64,000 nucleotides of DNA from Acephala macrosclerotiorum. Its lineage: Eukaryota > Ascomycota > Leotiomycetes > Helotiales > Mollisiaceae. The notes beneath the pieces were generated by a model. That model was not told the DNA's origin. It ran no database searches and was given only the letters and a program-made list of their open reading frames with translations. Position numbers and translations under genes: made by a program. The DNA is taken from assembly GCA_014904845.1 (NCBI GenBank), contig MU119271.1, positions 165,848-229,847 on the forward strand, given 5' to 3'. Of the stretch, positions 1 through 10,033 are shown piece by piece (position 1 is the stretch's first letter; each line of letters begins with the position of its first letter).

Positions 1-702
1 CTCATCTTCAAGTCCTGTATCGTGATTTTCGATCTCCTTGTTGTCCTACAATTTTCGACGAAGAAGTACAGCGAACAATCTCACCCCACACTTTGTACTC
101 CATACTCCAACCTACTACAAATACCATCTGCAGCTTCAATTATCCATCGACTAGCTGGGGCTCATACTAGTAAGCATAATCGGACGTCCGAAAGTGATTG
201 ATGAGAAACCTCAAGCTCTGCAGGCTAACTACTAGTGCTGAAGTCAGCCCCATCATTATCAAAGTCAGAATCCGAAATGCCGAACGAAACTCCAAGCATG
301 TTGTAAAGCTGACTTCTTCAAATGATCAAAGAAAGGAACGATCAGTCAAGAAAATATCGCGAATAATACTCAGATTGGTTATTAAGCTTGAGCGTTAAGA
401 GAAGATCTACTGTTCTCGTCAAGCTACCAGCTCAGTATTTACTATATATACATGTTCCACTTTAGGACTCACTTTAAAAAGCAGCTCTAATGATGCCAGA
501 GGACAGATACCCCTCGCTCCTCTGAAATTCAAGTTGATGAGCCTCAAATTGCCCCCCTCACGTGCAAAATACAAGTATCTCTCCACTCTGAGACCTGCAG
601 AACGTTTTTTTTGGATATGACAGAGTTCCAGACACCAGTTCTACTTTTCAAGTCTAATTTGTTTGGACTTCAAATTCACCATTATTTGAAAAAAGGTCAT
701 TC
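1..702. other. Intergenic, no gene seen
   Basis: Only short unsupported reading frames are present. This is the 3' flank of the minus-strand glutaminyl-cyclase-like gene. Any cluster partner upstream would lie outside the window. Confidence 0.5.
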
Positions 703-1846
703 CTACTCGGGTTCCACTTCCATCATATCCAACCACTCAAGTGCAAACCCAGTCACGATCTTCGCCCAATCTCTGATAGTTTTCAAGTCGAGATTCCTGC
801 TGCTGTCCTCTGAAGGAGATATATGAAGAGACGGGACACCACGATCCATAAAAGGGACGTAGTCGTCCACAGCCTCCGCCTGCCTGGTCGTCTGGTTCGT
901 CCATGGAAGGAATGGCGAAGGCGGGCGCGTCTCGAGAAGACCGATCTTACGCATACGGCTTTCGAGGCTTGCCAGGTTTTGAAATGCCCAATGTGTAATA
1001 GGGATATATGAAGGTATCGTGGGGTTTGCTGATCCCAAAGTGTCCAGCAACACAAATATACTAACTTGACTTAAAGCATTAAGGTATTTTGACCCAATTG
1101 GATTGGACTTAATCTCCCAAGCCTCGCTCAGAGCTCTGGGTCAAATATCAGCAAAATCACGTGCCATTGAGGTTGACGTATTCCTACCTTGAGCCATACA
1201 AAGCTGGGGTGCCCTCATCAAATGCCTCTTTCCCATCTAGAAAAAGTATCTGTACACCCATATCCATCTCGATTGTGCCCTCTTCTCCAAGCTCTGCCAT
1301 CTCGTCATGCATCTGCGTCACATATCGATCTATGCTTCTTGCAACATGCATCAATATCGCACATGGAACAGCTTCCGTCGCCCCAAAAAATCCATCTGGC
1401 ACATTCTTACTGTCATAATGTGCGGCTAACGTTAGCCAATTGGCTTGACCTTGCTCGGTCCAAGGCGGCTCCCTCTGAAAAACAAGATTCGCAATTGGAA
1501 TTTCAGTCCCTGAAGGCGTTGTTGATGTCGAGTTGTACCACTCAAGCGTCCACTTTGGCAACTCAATGCTGAAGAAATTCACGAAATGGTGTTGAACAGT
1601 CGAGTGCCCAACAGTTCCAGGAACTCTGGGTGTCAGGATCGGAGATAGAAAAGCCCCGTTATCAGGATCAAAGCCCGAGCCTCCAGAAGGTATCTTTCGC
1701 AAGAAGTTGTCAGAGAGTGGCTTGTACGCATGTGTAATGAGGAAAAAGCTGCAAAGGATGAGGAGCCTGGACGAGAGGCGGTGAGGTGAGGAGAACGAAC
1801 AACTCTCCATGGCTCGGTCGAGGGCATTAAGATGATGATGTTCCAT
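703..1846 (-). CDS. Glutaminyl-peptide cyclotransferase-like protein (M28 fold), probably inactive
   Basis: Exons 1846-1188 and 1135-703, with a 52-bp GT-AG intron, give 363 aa, close to the family length of about 360. The ATG at 1846 is used; an upstream in-frame TTG is not. A hydrophobic stretch (LLILCSFFLITHA) near residue 30 suggests a signal peptide or anchor. Family landmarks are HYDSK (zinc Asp), DG-x-EAF, LYGSR, VLLDTLG and DDYVPFMDRGVP. Known enzymes turn N-terminal Gln into pyroglutamate using one zinc ion held by Asp, Glu and His. Here the acid/base Glu of DGEEAF is Lys (DGKEAF), the Trp before LYGSR is absent, and the segment after the LHxxPS motif that carries the WHT zinc His is deleted in frame. 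I infer a pseudoenzyme or a gene in early decay. It lies 279 bp beyond the 3' end of the small secreted repeat gene, on the same strand. Confidence 0.85.
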
Positions 1847-2124
1847 TGAAATTTCCAACGTTCAAGACATTTCGCATCAAGTTGAAGGTCCCCATGTTTC
1901 AAAGGTACGCACGGGCTATCAAACCTTCCCCCTTAGACTTTAGCGAGTTTCGCTTATCACGTGGAAGAACGAAAGTCAATAGGAGGAGAAAATTTTGAAC
2001 GAGCATGCAGTATATGGAAATAAGACAGAGTGGTAAGCAGTCAAATTGATCAATTAATACATGTTCAAGAAACAGGTTTGATATTTAAGAAGATTTCAGG
2101 TCAATATCTGGCACGCCTCAGTTC

Positions 2125-2534
2125 CTAATTTCCTCCTGCTTTCCCAGCCGCAGCACCACCGAATAGAGCCGCCAAGCCGCCAGCAGCAGCTCCTCCAGCT
2201 CCTCCTGTGGCGGCTCCTGCTCCGCCCGCCCCCTTGTGATGCCTTTTATCATTGCTTGTAGCCGCATTCGCACCCCCGGTTTTACCAGCACCGCCGAAAA
2301 GGGCGGCTAGACCTGCTGCAGCTCCTCCAGCTCCTCCAGTCGCAGCCCCGGCACCGCCTGCTCCTTTGTGATGGCGTACGGCCAAAGAAACGTCGGAGTC
2401 AACCTGTAATTGATTAGTTTCTGAACGGTGCGAGAGATTGATCATTGAATCAAACGTACAGGGGCAGCCTGAGCAAGTGGTACAGAGACCATCAAGGCTA
2501 CGGTGAGCAACTGCGTAAACCTTGTGAACTGCAT
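2125..2534 (-). CDS. Small secreted Gly/Ala-rich repeat protein, candidate Kex2-processed peptide precursor
   Basis: Exons 2534-2460 and 2403-2125, with a 56-bp GT-AG intron, give 117 aa. Exon 1 is exactly a signal peptide: it starts MQFTRFTQLL and ends PLAQAAP. After a ten-residue spacer ending AVR come two copies of a repeat that begins HHKGAGGAGAATGG and contains LAALFGG. The copies (44 and 38 residues) are separated by NDKR, a canonical Kex2 dibasic site. There is no Cys or Tyr in the mature part; Phe occurs once per repeat. No known domain is recognised. Two UstYa-family genes lie just downstream in the window, the arrangement seen in dikaritin-type fungal RiPP clusters, so a precursor role is possible. 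A structural or surface Gly-rich secreted protein is the main alternative. Confidence 0.75.
2128..2373 (-). repeat. Two in-frame tandem repeats inside the secreted protein
   Basis: Repeat 1 covers 2373-2242 (44 codons, ending in DKR) and repeat 2 covers 2241-2128 (38 codons, ending at the stop). The first twenty or so residues are identical in both copies. The tails differ (AGKTGGANAATSN versus AAAGKAGGN). Confidence 0.85.
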
Positions 2535-3894
2535 TGTGTTGATAATTATCTCTAGTAGGCTGAATAAACAAGCTCGTAAAGAGTGGGGTGTAAATAAAGA
2601 TTATGCGAGCTGCCGGCAGCAAAAGACAAACGTCGAGTGAGAGACTTTTCGGAAAGTAGAGATAGTGTGGTGGAGAGATATGAGTAGAAATGAGCTGATA
2701 TTTGGAAGGCTTGGGATACTAATAGGGCTCTGTCTCGATTGCCACTGTGGAGAACCTTCTTTGTCGAAACTAAAGCCGGGATGGAAAACTCGGAACGGTA
2801 GTCTCAGCGAAAGCTGATGCATGCGATCTTCGCTATTGGATTTGTTAGTTCAAACAAGGAATCACATACCCTGCGAATATGATTGATGGGAAGAGCTCTT
2901 GACGGCTCTCGGAGCTCGGAGATATGAGTTAGCTCCTTTGGTGGCACATTTCACGTTCAGATTCCTAGTCGTTTTGACTGATTTCCAACATCCTATGTTT
3001 CTATCGGCTAGGTCATAGTCATGGAGGCGATTCACGGATGGCTATTCTTTCCTTCGTTGCCAAAAATTCAAGATGTCGATGTCGCAAGCTAGGATGCCAA
3101 GCGAGGCTCAAGATCTGATGCTTAGGATGTTCATGCAAGGCACAAGGTTTTCGCAGTCTTTGCTCCATGCGAGTAAGCTAAAGTTTTGAAACGGTGGCTG
3201 TCAAGTAACTTTCTCCGAGCACTTCCACAGAATATTTGGGAATGCGCGTGCAACTCTCAGACTACTAGGTGCCCCGCAATTAATTTGTATAGCGTACCTG
3301 ATCTGAGGCGGGAGCATGGTCCAAGCCTCCTCTGCTTTGACCTGTCACGTTCCAAGTGGAAAATCATGCTTCCTGTAACCTGGAATGCGATTTGTCGGCT
3401 AACCTTACCGCAGGAAGACCATACGTCGATCTTGAAGATCAATTTAGAGTTACGCCGCTAAAAATATTTTTCCGTCAGCAGCTGTGACGGGTTAGAATCT
3501 GATTATCCACAGTCCTCTTCGTACTCGTATAAACAGTCAAACAAAACCGAAAATCTAAAGAGGCTGGCTGCTACATTACAAGTTACTTGTCTGTTTCGTC
3601 TTGCTCTTTTTAACGTCCATGCATACTCCGTCCGTTGCTACTACTCCCGGTGCTTGGGCGATACCGACTTTCAGACAAAGCGAAGTGATCTGCAGCATGT
3701 TCACTCCCTTCCAGCCCCAGCCTGCTCCCAGTGGCGTTCGAAAGTCTTGTTCCCATTGATAGCACTCACTTCTGTGCTCCTCGATTCGCCGTGTAGTCAT
3801 AGTTTGAGCAAGGCAACATCAATCACTTGCAGTAATCAGAATTCTCGCTTCACTTCCATTCTATAATCTTCAATCACCACCTTTGTCTTGTTCA
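2535..3894. promoter_or_regulatory. Shared 5' region between repeat-protein gene and UstYa gene 1
   Basis: These 1.36 kb separate two divergently transcribed genes and so hold both promoters. I see no supported coding sequence and no element I can name with confidence. Confidence 0.4.
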
Positions 3895-4760
3895 ATGCCG
3901 TTCGGTGCCAAAAATGGGCGCCCTGAACCTCTTTACGACAAAGTCTCCTCCGACGAGGTTTCCTCAGCTCACGAGGACGACGAGAAAGACTTCGACCCAT
4001 TTGAACTAAAACAGCAACATCTACGATTACTACAAACGCAACGTTATAAACGCCTTCTGGTCGCCAATGTCGTCCTATTTTGCGTTTCCGCACTTCTCCT
4101 AGCTACGACCTACTTCCGAAGCATACCAAGCACAGAAAAATTCATCGAGAAGTTCTCATCATATTCACCAGCACGAGAAGCCGTGAAATATGTGTCTGGT
4201 ACATTCAACGCCACCCAAGGAGAAGCTTCAGGCTACGTTGGGACAAGCAACGAAACAGAAGAAATGTGGAATTGGGTCACAGTGGACATCGGCGACCAAA
4301 TGATCACACCAGAAGAGTTGAAGCTCGTCGAAAAACCAGAAGACTCGATCAAGACCAAAGACCCCAAGACAGGAAAGGAAGGATATCGAATCGGGCTGGA
4401 GGTCTTCCATCAGCTCCACTGTTTGAATCTCATTAGAAAGAGCACCTTCCGTGAAAAATACGAGGGCAAGGGTGACTTCAAAGATAAAAGTGGAACCGAG
4501 ATACGGGCACATCTAGGTTCGGACTTCCTCACTCACTCGCTCATGGGCTATTGCTTATTTTGAGAATAGATCACTGTCTAGAGATGCTACGCATGAATAT
4601 TATGTGTCAAGTCGACATCGGCGTGATAACTTTCCACGAACTCCCCGACAAGCCTGGGGATCCGTGGCCGGATTTCAGCACGAAGCATGTTTGTCGAGAC
4701 TTTGATGCCGTGAGGAAATGGGCTATTGATAACACTGTTGCGAATGATGACATATTTTGA
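3895..4760 (+). CDS. UstYa/DUF3328-family oxidase-like protein 1
   Basis: Exons 3895-4516 and 4570-4760, with a 53-bp GT-AG intron, give 270 aa. The ATG at 3895 (MPFGAKNG) is the first real start; a TTG four codons upstream is not used. Order: acidic cytosolic N-terminus, one transmembrane helix near residues 53-73 (LLVANVVLFCVSALLLATTY), an N-glycosylated luminal part, then the two diagnostic motifs HQLHC (near 172) and HLDHC (near 206, spanning the splice junction). The C-terminus contains the usual KHVCRDFDAVRKWA block. UstYa proteins act in the secretory path and catalyse oxidative cyclisation or other oxidations of fungal RiPP cores and some other peptides. All family landmarks are intact, so the protein is probably functional. 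It faces the second UstYa gene tail to tail. Confidence 0.9.
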
Positions 4761-5400
4761 TTGATTAGTGAGGAGTGGTAGCTAGAATTCAAAATTGGTC
4801 ATGCTATTAAGCTCAAACACTGTAAATACTCTTGAATGCATACCGAAAAATCTCCTCCTTGCGCCCACGTTCAATCATATCAGCTCTGATGTTCAACAGC
4901 TTGATACGAGAGTATTGATCCCAGCTACACCGAGAGTATAAACAGATGCGGGGTACGCAATCACCGAACTTGCGGCAAAATTTACTCCACATCGGTATTA
5001 ACATGTACAATTTCCACGATCGATACAAAACGGAAAGAGTGCATATATGCATATTGTGAAGGTATTTATTATAATAGTCTTCATCTAGCGATGCAAAATG
5101 CAAACAAGTTTTAGGACCGGATAACTAAATGTATTTGCCCGCTTGAATTGGGGTTGGCTTTGCAACCTCTTAAAGCTCCGCCATATCAACCTTTTCTCCC
5201 TAGAATTCTTGCATAAGTAGGAACCAAATACCTAGCTCCTCCACACCAGGTACAACTCCATCTTTCGCACTAAACGGAGTTGCTTCTTATGCTGGTCACT
5301 CGTATTTGGTACCTCTATGTGCCGGGCCTCCTGGTTCCGTTGGTCAAGATTAGCGAGGATTTGGCCGAATGAAGTTCAGCTGCACACCCATCGACTAATC
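4761..5400. other. Convergent intergenic region, no gene seen
   Basis: The region lies between the 3' ends of the two UstYa-family genes. Only a 96-codon minus-strand frame without recognisable features is present, which I treat as chance. Confidence 0.5.
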
Positions 5401-6352
5401 TTAGTAGATTTGTTGGTCATCGTAGGCTCTGACGTCTTCCAGATAGTTGATGACTTGGCTGTAGTCTCTGCAGACTTTACAATTAGTTAACAAATTGTTT
5501 GACATCTAATACCGAACTTCATGAACTTACCATGCTTAGAATCCCAGCCGTCAGATCCGCCGTTGTGATCTGGGAATGTGGTTTCCAATCCTTCGAGAGC
5601 CATGTCGGCCGAACACATGATAGCTTGACGCATATAGTCGAAGCAATGGATCATGTGCCAGTGATGGTCTTCAGGCAAAGTCGTGTTGGAAGTCAAGCCT
5701 GAGTATGTTTCAACAATGGCGAACAGGCAGTGCAGCTGATGCGTCATTGAAGTTGTGAAGACTGTCTTGTTTGGCCATATGATAGGGTGAGGTAGATCGT
5801 GGTATCTGTGAGTGTCGTTCACCCATTGGAAGCCAATTCCATCTATTGTAAATCAGCAGTATATTCCAACGAGCAGCCGTATCAAGAATCCTTACGAGGC
5901 ATCAGTTCGTTCCATGCAATCAAAACTTCTTCACGGAAAAACTCTGATGTGTTGTAGGGTGCAAAGGTTTGGTTGATGTGAAATGTTTGGACTTGGGTGG
6001 AGACTGTGCAGTTATTAGATAACTCCTTGCTCTGTATTTTTTCAAGTTTCTTACAGTGTGGCCCAACGCCCGTAAAATCTCCTCCCACCTCATGTTCGCT
6101 AGTTTTCGGGATGCTCTTCTGTGACTGATCTCGAAGCAACAGACCGACAATGACAAGTAATAATAGGGTGTCGAGAAACCATCGTGCCTCTTTCAGCATA
6201 GATAAGTACGTTTTCCTCTTAGATTTCGTTCCGTATCTTTGCCGGAAATCCTCTCCTTTCTCGTCTCCCATCAAGGACTCTTCCACCTCCGTGGTTGATG
6301 AATCGTCGCGGTCATCGAGGTGGACATTCTCATACTTGAGCTGGCTCGCCAT
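5401..6352 (-). CDS. UstYa/DUF3328-family oxidase-like protein 2
   Basis: Four exons (6352-6055, 6003-5896, 5842-5531, 5474-5401) joined by introns of 51, 53 and 56 bp give 263 aa. Donors are GTAAG-type and a clear CTAATAAC branch occurs in intron 1. Intron 1 is a multiple of three and open, so its retention would still be in frame. Features: acidic N-terminus, a transmembrane helix (FLDTLLLLVIVGLLL), the AWNELMP segment typical of the family, HQLHC at 170-174, HMIHC at 198-202, then HVCRDYSQVINYLEDVRAYD at the C-terminus, recovered only when the last short exon is added. Two UstYa proteins often work as a pair (as UstYa with UstYb). Its neighbours support a shared peptide-modification role, but the substrate is unknown. 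Confidence 0.9.
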
Positions 6353-8847
6353 GCTGATAAATTAAAAAGATCTAAATGATGCAACAGATTTTTGACAACA
6401 AAAGTTGAAAATAGGACACCCAAAAGGAACTGAGGATCAGACTGCTGTAGACATGGCTGTGAAGACGGGTAGTGAAGGAGGACTTGCATGATGCCCCGCT
6501 ACAAGCGCTCATCGGCCGAACCGACACAAGAGACAGGTGATGTTTGAGGCCATGGGGCGAAGACATTGGCACCTCTTCCCGAATCGCCACAGAAGATGTT
6601 TGGGGCTTACTCACTGCCAAACCAAATTCGTGCCAAACGGTCAGACCGTTTCACCTCCGAAGTTAGTCCATTGTTCGCTAAGACGGATGCTATGTTCCTT
6701 CGTTTCGAGCGTCTCCTATGAACAAGATTTGAATTGGATTCTGAGAGATGGGATGTACGGGAATGTACTGACGACAGGACTCAGGACTAAGAAAAAGTGC
6801 TGTGTAGCTGAAGATTTTTTTTGGGAGGGGTGGGGCGGGGTCGCGGAGTCACGTGCTAACGCGCCTATACTCGTTCCACTTTTCTTGAGATCTTCCATCT
6901 CCAGATAAACGCATCACGAATCATCGCGGACTGGGTTTACCACGCTCAGACCATGGTATATCCTTCGGCGAGAGCTGGTATTCGATAGCACGTCCACTAG
7001 GCGCTTCGCGGACCTCAGCATCCGACCGATTCCTACGCGCAGCCTTCACCAACACTTCGAACCCCGACACCTTATTAACATTTGGATGTCTCCTGCCGTC
7101 ATTAATGCAAACTAGCAGCTCTCAATATGACCAGCACATCGACTTTGCAGCGTTATGAAAGGCCAACCTTCGAGGTTCATTGAGAGCTCAACCTCCCTCG
7201 ATGTGCTCTCTCCTCCGCCCCGCGATTCTACTCAACGCCCTCACCTTCGAGAATGCAGCTCCCGAGCCCTACATACACCTGCTCTCTCCGCCTCCTCTCT
7301 CCTATGTCTTGTCTCCTCGATACTCCAAGAACCTTCGCGCTCACCTAACTCCTCGACACCGGCGTAATGGAGTCCTGTAGTTACGGTTGATGAGAATCTC
7401 TGTCAGTTGCCCCTACCGGCGACATTATATCATAGAGTATTGGCAGACGCAAAGCATTGGGACACACAGAACGTTGGTAGATGCGGAGCATTATTAGACA
7501 TAGAGCAAGGGCATAACCAGACACGCATACGATTCCTGTGGTTACTTCAATACTGCGAGGTCTGGATGCCGACGTGCCCAAAGGCTCTAGCCGGACTCTT
7601 ACTCGGCTAGAGAAACTTCCAAGTTAGTCCACGACTGAATTCAATACAACCAGATAGGAACAGAGTCGCGGCAAATAGAAGATGGGATGCACATAGGACA
7701 ACTGTCAAAAAGAGATTACCTTGTAGTGACACAGATGCCGTCAATGTCCTACACCTTCTGGAACTTTGAAAAGGAAACTGGGCTTGTTCGACCAAAGGCC
7801 GATACATAATTCAGAGAGCTATGTTGCTGATTGTGTTTAACTCCTCAGCTCCCCTAGTCATGATGCATAACATGTTCATTCAACGTCAAGGATAGATATC
7901 CATGGGTAGCCTTCATACTAAAGAGGAGGACTTAGTCATAGATGAATGGACATGAAGGTTTTGAAGCTCCCAGAGGTTCCACTGCACTGGAGAGCTAGAG
8001 CCCCTCAGTTGGAGAGGGATAGCTGGATCGCTGAAGGGACTGCGGCAGACCTGGAGTCAAGGGTATCGATGGCGGAAGTCGAGAAAGACTATCGCGCAAG
8101 GAATCCTGTGGACTCGAATTCGCCACTGGACCAAGTCTTCGCTAGAATGTCAGTCACCTCTCGTCGCTGGTCTCCTCGTCGCCTATCAGTCTCTGCTCAT
8201 CGGTCTCCAAGGCTTCAGGCGCTTGCTCAGTCGCGTTCCAGATCGACAAGTCTATTGGAGCTAGCAATGTCTTTTTCTTCCTGGCACTTTGGGTGTTGCT
8301 TTTTCTGAACACAGCGAGCCTTGTCTAGTTCGCAATTTTCTAACAGCGAATCTTGAACTTGAGCAAGTGTTTGCTAACGAGATTCTCGTCGATGTTCTTT
8401 AATTACGTGGTAACAGTCTTTATTCAGCGAAATCGATGACTGTAATTCTTTTGACGCTGCGTGCAAGTACCCCGCTATTGCAGCTTTGAACCTTGCATTG
8501 TTCAGAAATAATCACTGTGGAGCACTAAGACTTTTCAGTGCCCCAGCCACTCCTGTTTATGCTGCTTCCGCTTACTTGCTTTATCTTCAGATCATAGCAA
8601 GCCTCTTCCTCCTTGGCTTTGAATGATGGATGCTCCTTACCTAAGCACCATACGCTATTTAACTTCGTAGGTTAGGTAGTTTCTCATATCTTGGGACCGA
8701 TCTCGGCTGTAAGCAAGCTGCCCCCCTCCTTACCACAACTCACAGCCATCGGTATCGTAACTTAGGGTTCTGCACAAATCAATTCATCCTATTCGAAAGA
8801 ATTCTATGTGATTTTTACACTTTGGGATGTACCAATCTTGATCAACA
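6353..8847. other. Intergenic, 2.5 kb, no supported gene
   Basis: It includes the 5' region of UstYa gene 2. A minus-strand stretch at about 7112-6921 reads without stops and looks faintly like a terminal exon (ends IPWSERGKPSPR), but no upstream exon or start could be joined to it. Frames at 7155-7380 and 7946-8308 have biased composition and no recognisable motif. Confidence 0.4.
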
Positions 8848-9411
8848 ATGACAATCAACAATAATCTCAACATGAAACTCAAATATCTCTTCCTCCTCGG
8901 AGTCTTGCTTTCCCTAGCAACACTCTCTACTAGCACACCGCTTTCCCCAGAGCCCTTCTCCTCGCCAGGTTTCAATATCTCCACCATTTTACCCCGCGAC
9001 ATGCCACCCAATCGAGCCTCCTGCGGCGACCTCTCAGGCTGGTGGACAGTAGCGATGTGTCCCCGCCACGCCATGAAAGTCGAAGGTCCATTCATCGCCC
9101 ACGACTCCGGCGCTGCCCTAAAAGCTCTTTTACACAAGAAGTGTAAAACATGGTTCACTAAAGGGATCACGGGGTGGGATTTCAAATATGAGGATGAGGA
9201 GCATATGAAGGCGAGCATTAGGTTTGGGCTTTGTGGGGCGGACTGGTGTGTTACGAACGCGGTATGGGAGGCGACGGGGCCGACTGGGAGGGTGAGGATG
9301 AATGGGTGTCAGTCGTGGAGATATTGGCATAAGGGGAGGTTTTTTGGTTGGCATTGTCGATATGAGGCTTGCTTCCTCTCTGTGAGATTCATAGTGAGGG
9401 AGGGAAGCTGA
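8848..9411 (+). CDS. Secreted cysteine-rich orphan, effector-like
   Basis: A single exon of 187 codons. The second ATG at 8872 (MKLKYLFLLGVLLSLATLS) gives the cleaner signal peptide and may be the true start, giving 179 aa. The mature part has eight Cys, an even number, plus many Trp and aromatic residues (DLSGWW, WRYWHKGRFFGWHC). There is no transmembrane helix after the signal. I recognise no family. Small size, secretion signal and paired cysteines are typical of fungal effectors or secreted antimicrobials; that role is inferred only from these properties. No neighbour within 1 kb helps assign a role. Confidence 0.65.
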   Translation: MTINNNLNMKLKYLFLLGVLLSLATLSTSTPLSPEPFSSPGFNISTILPRDMPPNRASCGDLSGWWTVAMCPRHAMKVEGPFIAHDSGAALKALLHKKCKTWFTKGITGWDFKYEDEEHMKASIRFGLCGADWCVTNAVWEATGPTGRVRMNGCQSWRYWHKGRFFGWHCRYEACFLSVRFIVREGS

Positions 9412-10033
9412 GAGTATGAAGCGGGAGGTTCAGGCGGACAGCTTTCACTCTATTGAATTCGTTCTACAAGGATAGGAGAGGCACCTTCATCGCGAAAACT
9501 CTCTGTATATCGTTAGAATTTGCGTACTTTGGATTCATTTTCGAAATTAGAACAAGAACTGCTTGAGCTTCCCTCCGAAAAGATCTCTAGATCTAGGTGG
9601 CCTCGAGCATCTAGACTGACTATTCTTGGCTAGAGTTTGCCTCATCTGTGTCGAGCTATGGAATTCGAGGCCATTCACGTGAAATGAAGCTCTATCACTC
9701 CTCCTTCCACGCTCTGCGGATCAAGGAGTCAACTTCCGAGGCTGAAAATGACCTTACAACAAATGCAGGTAATGCAGATGCAGTAAAAGGTGAAGATCAA
9801 TGATTGGACGGAAAGATAAACATCGCAAATTATGACACCAATTAACCCTATATAAGTGCGGAGGAAAATCGAGGTCCTTCAAGCGTGAAATTCTCAAGGA
9901 CGTTACCATCGGGATAGATGCCCTCAATTAGTAGGACTCTCCAAAGTAGAAGTGTCATGCACCGTGAAATCAAGGCGACGAATAATCTAGTACCAAGGGG
10001 TTCAAGTTTTCAACATTCATTTGATCTATCGTG
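9412..10033. other. Intergenic, no gene seen
   Basis: This is 3' flank of both the secreted orphan and the CLC channel. A CTATATAAG box at about 9848 has no supported gene behind it. Confidence 0.45.

Noticed and set aside
3883..3894. Upstream TTG as start of UstYa gene 1
   Set aside because: A normal ATG follows four codons later, and nuclear fungal genes rarely use TTG. The same reasoning was applied at 1858 and 58573.
2125..6352. Calling the cluster a ustiloxin-type pathway outright
   Set aside because: The repeat has no Tyr-containing core and no other ustiloxin-type genes are visible, so only a general RiPP hypothesis is supported.
6921..7112. Possible terminal exon on the minus strand
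   Set aside because: About 64 open codons with plausible composition, but no start, upstream exon or known motif could be linked to it.
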